Below are positions 58,434 through 64,000 of a stretch of DNA of 64,000 nt, piece after piece. A program made the position numbers and the translations under genes. The notes under the pieces are model-generated. The model was not told the DNA's origin. It saw only the letters and a program-made list of their open reading frames with translations, and did not search any database. Origin of the DNA: Methylobacterium sp. AMS5 (GTDB lineage Bacteria; Pseudomonadota; Alphaproteobacteria; Rhizobiales; Beijerinckiaceae); the NCBI RefSeq assembly GCF_001542815.1, contig NZ_CP006992.1, forward strand, positions 3,229,501 through 3,293,500, read 5' to 3'. The stretch's first letter is position 1; the number at the start of each line of letters is the position of its first letter.

Positions 58434-58745
58434 ATGCCGAGCGCCCGCATCTACCGTCCCGCCAAGGATCCTACGCAGTCCGGGCTCGCCCGCACCAAGC
58501 AGTGGGTTCTGGAGTTCGACCAGACCGAACCGCGCGAGACCGACCCGCTGATGGGCTGGACCGGCTCCTCCGACATGCTGCAGCAGGTGCGGCTCGAATT
58601 CGACACCTCGGACGAGGCGGTCGCCTATGCCAAGGCTTCGGGCATCGCCTACCGCGTCGAGGAGACGCCGCCGCCGATCGCGCGCAAGGGCCTGTCCTAC
58701 TCCGACAATTTCAAATTCAACCGCACGGCGCCCTGGACGCACTGA
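58434..58745 (+). CDS. NADH dehydrogenase accessory subunit NDUFS4-like (ETC complex I)
   Basis: 103 aa from ATG 58434. Matches the alphaproteobacterial NDUFS4/18-kDa type: ARIYRPAKDPTQSGLARTKQWVLEFDQ, then LMGWTGSSDMLQQVRLEFDTSDEAVAYAKASGIAYRV, and a KGLSYSDNFKFNRTAPWTH C-terminus. It is a small accessory subunit at the peripheral arm. Just downstream of tRNA-Pro, so the two may be co-transcribed. Other nuo genes are not in this window. Confidence 0.93.
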   Translation: MPSARIYRPAKDPTQSGLARTKQWVLEFDQTEPRETDPLMGWTGSSDMLQQVRLEFDTSDEAVAYAKASGIAYRVEETPPPIARKGLSYSDNFKFNRTAPWTH

Positions 58746-58812
58746 GCGTCCCTCGCGAAGCGCCCGCCGCGCCGGAAGCAGCGGCCGTTTCGTGAGACAC
58801 TCGAACCCGCGT

Positions 58813-59274
58813 TCAGCGCCCCTTCCGCTCCGCCCAGGCGCGGTAGGGGCTCGGCTCGTCGGTCAGCGGGTGGTGGCGCACCTGCATCGGCTGCTCTTCC
58901 AGCGGCCGGCACAGCTCGGCATAGATCCCGGCACTGAGCAGACCCTCGGCCTCCGCCTCTTCGGCGGTGAAGGCGAAGTAGCCTTGTTTAACCCCGGCCA
59001 GCCGCATCGCCGCATGGCACATCGGGCAGGGCCGCCCGCTGGCGTAGACGATGCAATCGTCGAGCTTGGGCCGGCCGAGCCGCCGGCTCGCCTCCCGTAG
59101 CGCCACCATCTCGGCGTGATCGCTCGGATCGTTGGTGCGGTGGATACGGTTGGCCGCACGGGCCACGACCTCGCCCTCGCGCACGATCACCGCGCCGTAG
59201 GGGCGGCCCCCCTCGGCGACGTTGGCGAGCGCGAGTTCGGTCGCCTCGCGCAGATAGCTCTCGTGGTCTGGCAT
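58813..59274 (-). CDS. Guanine deaminase-like nucleoside/base deaminase
   Basis: 153 aa. CDA-fold zinc site: H53 and E55 (HAEM), C83 and C86 (PCPMC). The length and the LYDHAEMVALREA-like and CIVYASGRPCPMCHAAM patterns match the CDA-type GuaD; FA at the C-terminus and the segment YAELCRP fit too. It could act on guanine, or another base or tRNA adenosine. Starts 11 bp after the SPL-family gene stop, in one operon. Confidence 0.82.
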   Translation of the reverse strand: MPDHESYLREATELALANVAEGGRPYGAVIVREGEVVARAANRIHRTNDPSDHAEMVALREASRRLGRPKLDDCIVYASGRPCPMCHAAMRLAGVKQGYFAFTAEEAEAEGLLSAGIYAELCRPLEEQPMQVRHHPLTDEPSPYRAWAERKGR

Positions 59275-59285
59275 TCGTTTCCTCC

Positions 59286-60350
59286 TCAGAACGCGTAGCG
59301 CACCCGGCAATAGGGCATCCGCTCGGCGAGCAGCGCCTTGAAGCGGGCGAGCCATTTCCCTTTCCAGCCGGTGCGGTAGCGCAGGTTTTCGCCGCCGCCC
59401 TCCGAGCGCTTGGTCTCTTGGATGTCCGGCCGCCAGAGCAGATCCTCGGCCTTGGGGTGCCAGCCGAGGTTCACCTCGTGCAGCCCGGCATTGTGGGTCA
59501 GCATGATGATCTCGCAGGCGAGCTGATTCTTGGCGGCGCCCGAGATCGTCCCGTCGATCTCGTCGAACAACGCGGCCCAATCCGCCTCCCAGCCCTCGTA
59601 GAGGATCACGGGCGAGAAATTGACGTGGACCTCGTAGCCGGCGCGAAGGAAGTCGTCGATCGCGGCGATCCGCTCGGGGATCGGGGCGGTGCGCACATCG
59701 ACGACCCGCGCGATCCGCGCCGGCATCAGCGAGAAGCGGATGCGGGTGCGCCCTCTTGGATCGTAGGCGAGGAGATCGCGGTTCACGGCCTTGGTCGCGA
59801 ACGACCCCTTGGCATTGGAAATCCCGCGGAATTGCGCGACGAGATCGCGGACATTGTCGCAGATCATCGCATCGACCGAGAGGTCGCCGTTCTCGCCGAG
59901 ATCGTAGACCCAAGCCTCCGGGTCGATCTGATCGGGCTCCGGCAGCGGACCCTGCTTGGCCGCATGGCGCGTGATCGCCGCGCAGACCGCATCGACATTC
60001 ACGAACAGCGAGATCGGATTGGAAAACCCCTTGCGGCGCGGCACGTAGCAATAGGCGCAGGCCATCGCGCAGCCGTTCGAGGTCGAGGGTGCGATGAAGT
60101 GGGCGGAACGGCCATTGGGCCGCATCGCGAGTCCCTTCTTCACGCCGAGCACCAGGGTCGATCGCTTGATCCGCACCCAGTCCTCGACCGAGCCGGCATT
60201 GCCGTGCAGCTCCGGGATGTTCCAGTGCGACGGGACCGCGATCCGCTCGGCGTTCGAATAGCGGGCCAGGATTTCGCGTCCGCGCGGATAATCGGCGACC
60301 GCCGGCTCGTGGAAGATGCGGTCGATGTCGATGAGGTCGCGCGGGGCCAT
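59286..60350 (-). CDS. Spore photoproduct lyase family radical SAM protein
   Basis: 354 aa. Radical SAM cluster motif Cys94-x3-Cys98-x2-Cys101 (GCAMACAYCYVPRRKG), and the SPL-family pattern around GLAMRPNGRSAHFIAPSTSNG and YGWEADWAAL. In Bacillus this family repairs spore photoproduct; here in an organism with no spore genes the role is unknown, perhaps another DNA or base lesion. Operon with the deaminase-like gene; no conserved radical SAM partner beside it. Confidence 0.85.
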   Translation of the reverse strand: MAPRDLIDIDRIFHEPAVADYPRGREILARYSNAERIAVPSHWNIPELHGNAGSVEDWVRIKRSTLVLGVKKGLAMRPNGRSAHFIAPSTSNGCAMACAYCYVPRRKGFSNPISLFVNVDAVCAAITRHAAKQGPLPEPDQIDPEAWVYDLGENGDLSVDAMICDNVRDLVAQFRGISNAKGSFATKAVNRDLLAYDPRGRTRIRFSLMPARIARVVDVRTAPIPERIAAIDDFLRAGYEVHVNFSPVILYEGWEADWAALFDEIDGTISGAAKNQLACEIIMLTHNAGLHEVNLGWHPKAEDLLWRPDIQETKRSEGGGENLRYRTGWKGKWLARFKALLAERMPYCRVRYAF

Positions 60351-60409
60351 CGCCTGGATCTAGGGCGACCGCGGCCTTCCGACGGGGCCTGCGGCGACAG
60401 GCCGTCGTG

Positions 60410-61213
60410 TCAGAGCCGCGCCAGCAACTCCGCCTTCTTGGCAGAGAACTCGTCCTCGGTCAGCACGCCTTTCTTGTGCAGGTCGGCCAGGCGTTCGAGG
60501 ATCGAGAGGATGTCGTCCGGGCCTGCGCCCGAAGGTGTACCGGAGGGTGCCGCCCCCGGCCGGATGGCGGCGGCCGCCGACGGAACCGGGCTGGCCGCAG
60601 GGGCGACCGATGACGACGCGAACGCGGCGACACTCGTGTCCACCGCCGGTTGGGGCGCCGACGGCGCCGCCCCCCCCGCATCCCGCTCGACCGGCGTCAG
60701 ATCTTCCAGCGAGAAGCTCCCCTGCGGTCCGCTGAAGCGCAGCGAGGCGCTTCCGCCCTGCTGCTGGCTCACGCCGGTGACGAGGCGGTCCCCGGTGTCA
60801 TAGAGGGTGAGCCGCCCGCCGGTCTCGATGGCGAGGCGTCGGCGCTCGGGGAAGAAGGCGTAGCGCGTCGCGTTCTGCGCCCCCGCGCTCGACGGCAGCC
60901 CCAGTTCGTCCGGCCACCAATTGCCCGAGGCGGCTTCCTCGCGGAAGCCGGCGAGCGGCAGGGCCGTGGCGAGTTCGGTGCACAGGGCATCGACCTGCGC
61001 CTTCAGGGCATGGTCGTTCATGCGCCCGACCATCACCATGCCGCCACGCGACCATTGTCCGAAGCCGCCGAGATCGGGGTGGTCGAACTGGGCCATGTTG
61101 CCCTGGCCCGCCTGGAGCGCGCGCAGAAGGTGGCGCACCGCTTCCAGGCTGACGCCGTGCCGCTCGGCCAAGGCTTGAAGCCCGGCGTGCCGATGCTCGG
61201 GGTCTTCGATCAT
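60410..61213 (-). CDS. SHOCT-domain protein
   Basis: 267 aa from ATG 61213. The N-terminal half is a globular region (about 1-165) with FGQWSRGGMVMVGRMND and an ASGNWWPDELGLP segment. A Pro/Ala-rich linker (180-232) leads to a C-terminal SHOCT motif (about 234-267: DILSILERLADLHKKGVLTEDEF, ending KKAELLARL), usually an oligomerisation module. First gene before the SPL-family operon, with a 59-bp gap. Function unknown. Confidence 0.8.
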   Translation of the reverse strand: MIEDPEHRHAGLQALAERHGVSLEAVRHLLRALQAGQGNMAQFDHPDLGGFGQWSRGGMVMVGRMNDHALKAQVDALCTELATALPLAGFREEAASGNWWPDELGLPSSAGAQNATRYAFFPERRRLAIETGGRLTLYDTGDRLVTGVSQQQGGSASLRFSGPQGSFSLEDLTPVERDAGGAAPSAPQPAVDTSVAAFASSSVAPAASPVPSAAAAIRPGAAPSGTPSGAGPDDILSILERLADLHKKGVLTEDEFSAKKAELLARL

Positions 61214-61439
61214 GGGTGACGGTCCCCCTCGGATGTGTCCGTGTCGATCGATGAGGGGCTTTGCAACGCGGGCCCCCACCGTGAGTTTCGTCCAAGGCCT
61301 ACCACATCCGTGGCGGTGCGCAGCGGGTCGGGAAAAATTTGCTGCGTCGCGTCAGGCGAGACGGAGCTTCGCCGTTCCGTGCACGTTCTGAGTCCGGCTG
61401 GACCCGCGGGGACCGCCACAAGTGAGAATGGGACGATCG

Positions 61440-63710
61440 ATGGCCGATACCGACAGGACTGCGACGCCGAGGCCGCGCACATCGCGCACGCGTATCCGCG
61501 AAGGCTCGCCGCATCCCCGCGGTGCGACCTGGGATGGCCGCGGCGTGAACTTCGCGCTGTTCTCGGCCCACGCCACGAAGGTCGAGCTGTGCCTGTTCGA
61601 CGATGCCGGCGAGAAGGAAATCGAGCGCATCGAGCTGCCCGAGTACACCGACGAGGTCTGGCACGGCTACCTGCCGGACGCGCGCCCCGGCACGATCTAC
61701 GGCTACCGCGTCCACGGCCCCTACGAGCCCGAGGCCGGCCACCGCTTCAACCCGAACAAGCTCCTCATCGACCCCTACGCCAAGGGTCTGGTCGGCACGA
61801 TCCAGTGGAACCCGGCCCTGTTCGGCTACCAGATGGAGACGGGCGACGACCTCACCTTCGATGAGCGCGATTCCGCTCCCTACACCCGCCGCTCGCGCGT
61901 GATCGATCCGGCCTTCACCTGGGGCCGGGACGTGAAGCCCCGCGTGCCGTGGGAGCGCACCATCGTCTACGAGACCCACGTGAAGGGCTTCACCAAGTTG
62001 CACCCGGCGGTGCCGGAGAAGCTGCGCGGCACCTATGCCGGCCTCGGCAACCCGGCGGTGCTCGACTACATCAAGAGCCTCGGCGTCACCTCGGTCGAGC
62101 TGCTGCCGGTGCATTCCTTCGTGCAGGACGACTACCTGCAGCAGAAGGATCTCATCAATTACTGGGGCTACAACACCATCTCGTTCTTCACGCCCGCCCG
62201 GCGCTACGCGGCGGTGCCGGATTTCGCCTTCTCCGAGTTCAAGGAGATGGTCGCCCGCATGCACGGCGCCGGCCTCGAAGTGATCCTCGACGTGGTCTAC
62301 AACCACACGGCCGAGGGCAACGAGAAGGGCCCGACACTCTCGTTCAAGGGCGTCGACAACGCCTCCTACTACCGTCTGCTGCCGAACCAGCCGCGCTACT
62401 ACATCAACGATACCGGCACCGGGAACACCTTCAACCTCTCGCATCCCCGCGTGCTGCAGCTCGTCACCGACAGCTTGCGATACTGGGCGACCGAGATGCG
62501 GGTCGACGGCTTCCGCTTCGATCTGGCCACCATTCTCGGCCGCGAGCCCTACGGCTTCGACGAGGGCGGCGGCTTCCTCGATACCTGCCGTCAGGATCCC
62601 GTCCTCAACGACGTGAAGCTCATCGCCGAGCCGTGGGATTGCGGCCCCGGCGGCTATCAGGTCGGCGGCTTCCCGCCGGGCTGGGCCGAGTGGAACGACC
62701 GCTTCCGCGACGACGTGCGCGGCTACTGGAAGGGCGATGCCGGGCTGCTGCCGGGGCTCGCCTCGCGCATCACCGCCTCGGCCGACAAGTTCAACAAGCG
62801 CGGACGCCGCCCTTGGGCCTCGGTGAACTTCATCACCGCCCATGACGGCTTCACGCTGAACGACACGGTCTCGTACAACGAGAAGCACAACGAGGCGAAC
62901 GAAGAGGGCAATCGCGACGGGCACGGCCACAACCTCTCCTACAATTACGGCGTCGAGGGCCCGACCGACGATCCCGAGATCCGCTCGGTGCGTCTGCGCC
63001 AGATGCGCAACATGCTGGCGACCCTGTTCCTGTCGAAGGGCACGCCCATGCTGCTCGCCGGCGACGAGTTCGCCCGCACGCAGAAGGGCAACAACAACGC
63101 CTATTGCCAGGACAACGAGGTCAGTTGGGTCGATTGGGGCGCCATCGGCGAGGAGGAGCGGGATCTGGCCGAGTTCACGCAGCGCCTGATCCTGCTGCGC
63201 AATGCCCTGCCGATGCTGTCGCGCGGACGCTTCGTCACCGGGGCCTACGACGAGGAGTTCGGCGTCAAGGACGTGACCTGGCTCACGCCGACCGGCACCG
63301 AGATGAGCCCGGAGAACTGGAACGACGGCAACTCGCGAACCCTCGCCGTACTGCTCGACGGGCGCGCCCAGGCGAGCGGCATCCACAAGCGCGGCGGCGA
63401 TGCCACCCTGCTCTTGTTCTACAACGCCTATCACGACGTGGTGGACTTCACCTTCCCCGAGGCGCCGGGCGGCACCTCGTGGACGCGGCTACTCGATACC
63501 AACCTGCCCGACAGCCAGGAGGTGGAAAGCTTCGCCGTCGGCGAGAGCTACTCGGTCACGGGACGCTCGATGCTGATGTTCGTCCTCAAGCCCGTCGAGA
63601 ACGAGGACGAGGAGCACAGCGACATGGAGCGCTCCTACCAGTACGTGATGCAGGCCTTCGAGCGGGCAAATGTCGAGAGCGTGAGCTTCGGCATCGACGA
63701 GGAGGCCTGA
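61440..63710 (+). CDS. glgX: Glycogen debranching enzyme
   Basis: 756 aa from ATG 61440; a GTG at 61422 would add six residues but has no ribosome site. N-terminal CBM48 carbohydrate-binding region, then GH13 with nucleophile Asp361 (FRFDLA), acid Glu397 (AEPWD) and Asp469 (AHDGFT), numbered from the ATG. It hydrolyses alpha-1,6 branches of phosphorylase-limit glycogen. Alternatively TreX-like. No other glycogen genes are in view, but the next genes lie outside. Confidence 0.95.
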   Translation: MADTDRTATPRPRTSRTRIREGSPHPRGATWDGRGVNFALFSAHATKVELCLFDDAGEKEIERIELPEYTDEVWHGYLPDARPGTIYGYRVHGPYEPEAGHRFNPNKLLIDPYAKGLVGTIQWNPALFGYQMETGDDLTFDERDSAPYTRRSRVIDPAFTWGRDVKPRVPWERTIVYETHVKGFTKLHPAVPEKLRGTYAGLGNPAVLDYIKSLGVTSVELLPVHSFVQDDYLQQKDLINYWGYNTISFFTPARRYAAVPDFAFSEFKEMVARMHGAGLEVILDVVYNHTAEGNEKGPTLSFKGVDNASYYRLLPNQPRYYINDTGTGNTFNLSHPRVLQLVTDSLRYWATEMRVDGFRFDLATILGREPYGFDEGGGFLDTCRQDPVLNDVKLIAEPWDCGPGGYQVGGFPPGWAEWNDRFRDDVRGYWKGDAGLLPGLASRITASADKFNKRGRRPWASVNFITAHDGFTLNDTVSYNEKHNEANEEGNRDGHGHNLSYNYGVEGPTDDPEIRSVRLRQMRNMLATLFLSKGTPMLLAGDEFARTQKGNNNAYCQDNEVSWVDWGAIGEEERDLAEFTQRLILLRNALPMLSRGRFVTGAYDEEFGVKDVTWLTPTGTEMSPENWNDGNSRTLAVLLDGRAQASGIHKRGGDATLLLFYNAYHDVVDFTFPEAPGGTSWTRLLDTNLPDSQEVESFAVGESYSVTGRSMLMFVLKPVENEDEEHSDMERSYQYVMQAFERANVESVSFGIDEEA

Positions 63711-63882
63711 TGGCGCGGGCGAGGGACCGCTCGCCGCAAGCGGTCCCTGCCGGTTTCGATGGGTTCCGGAGCCTCGGCGCTCCGGACCCTATTTTCTCCC
63801 CGCAGCCTTATCCTACGCGCTGCCTCGGGGATGCGCCGGCCGTGCCGGCGGCCTCACAAGACTTGTCACGCCGCGGGTTCGC

Positions 63883-64000
63883 ATGACCGACATCCCCGAG
63901 AAGAGACCCCACAGCGTCCATCCCAGCGTCGAGGCGGGTGCGGAGGGCCACGAATTCGAGTCCGGCAGCGGCATCTTCTTCGCCGCCGTCGCGATGACGC
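63883..64000 (+). CDS. Probable PAS/LOV sensor histidine kinase, 5' part only
   Basis: ATG at 63883 opens a frame that runs off the window. The 39 visible residues start MTDIPEKRPHSVHPSVEAG and reach SGIFFAAVAMT. That last segment is like the start of PAS/LOV domains in bacterial histidine kinases (FFAAVxxTRMP type), suggesting a light or redox sensor. With only 39 residues this is a weak call. Confidence 0.45.
   Translation, partial: MTDIPEKRPHSVHPSVEAGAEGHEFESGSGIFFAAVAMT

Overview
The window is GC-rich alphaproteobacterial chromosome, most likely from the Methylorubrum/Methylobacterium extorquens group. The strongest marker is a class I polyhydroxyalkanoate synthase (phaC, 11690-13507) whose sequence I recognise as the M. 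extorquens type. A K+-independent proton-pumping pyrophosphatase, a KefB-type antiporter, parE, ispB, ispE, glyQ and glyS, an NDUFS4-like complex I protein beside tRNA-Pro, and many GTG/TTG starts fit the same group. Most of the window is ordinary core and accessory chromosome. I see no rRNA, CRISPR array, transposase, integrase or prophage.

Layout. 1-5 kb: an MRJP/gluconolactonase-like secreted protein (cut by the window edge), a catalase-family protein, a small exported protein and hppA, with a perfect bidirectional terminator between the last two. 5.3-7.8 kb: a three-gene glycosyltransferase operon. 8.7-16.6 kb: small exported proteins, an AlaC-like aminotransferase, phaC, a KefB/YbaL antiporter and a LuxR-type regulator. 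16.9-29.9 kb: an informational/isoprenoid block (glyS, glyQ, S49 peptidase, trmN6-like, DUF2007, ispB, ispE), with PhoX, DUF3828, TetR-DUF1348 and acyltransferase genes inserted in it. 30-39 kb: a porin, a TPR protein, several small hypotheticals, an NtaA-type monooxygenase and an SPFH protein. 39-45 kb: a cyclic-peptide-exporter-type ABC transporter, an orphan Phd-type antitoxin, a markedly AT-rich island with one HAD-phosphatase/membrane fusion gene, then parE. 45-58 kb: threonine aldolase, an ABC exporter, two MFS transporters, two PRC-barrel proteins, a SWIB protein, an SDR, an alpha/beta hydrolase, a beta-hydroxyacid dehydrogenase and a GST. 58-64 kb: tRNA-Pro, an NDUFS4-like protein, a guanine-deaminase-like enzyme with an SPL-family radical SAM protein, glgX, and the start of a probable PAS/LOV sensor kinase.

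The most unusual features are three. (1) The AT-rich island at 41244-42841, whose single gene joins a complete HAD phosphatase to a multi-pass membrane domain, lies between parE and an antitoxin that has lost its toxin; it is a candidate stand-alone defence or toxin-like module. (2) A family of hairpin repeats (five full or partial copies) has copies that supply the TAG stop codon of three unrelated genes; a second repeat family shares the same terminal hexanucleotide. (3) A 12-bp tandem repeat forms the signal peptide of a hydrolase. PHB synthase, pyrophosphatase and glycogen-debranching enzyme point to carbon and energy storage; the other genes are mostly housekeeping.
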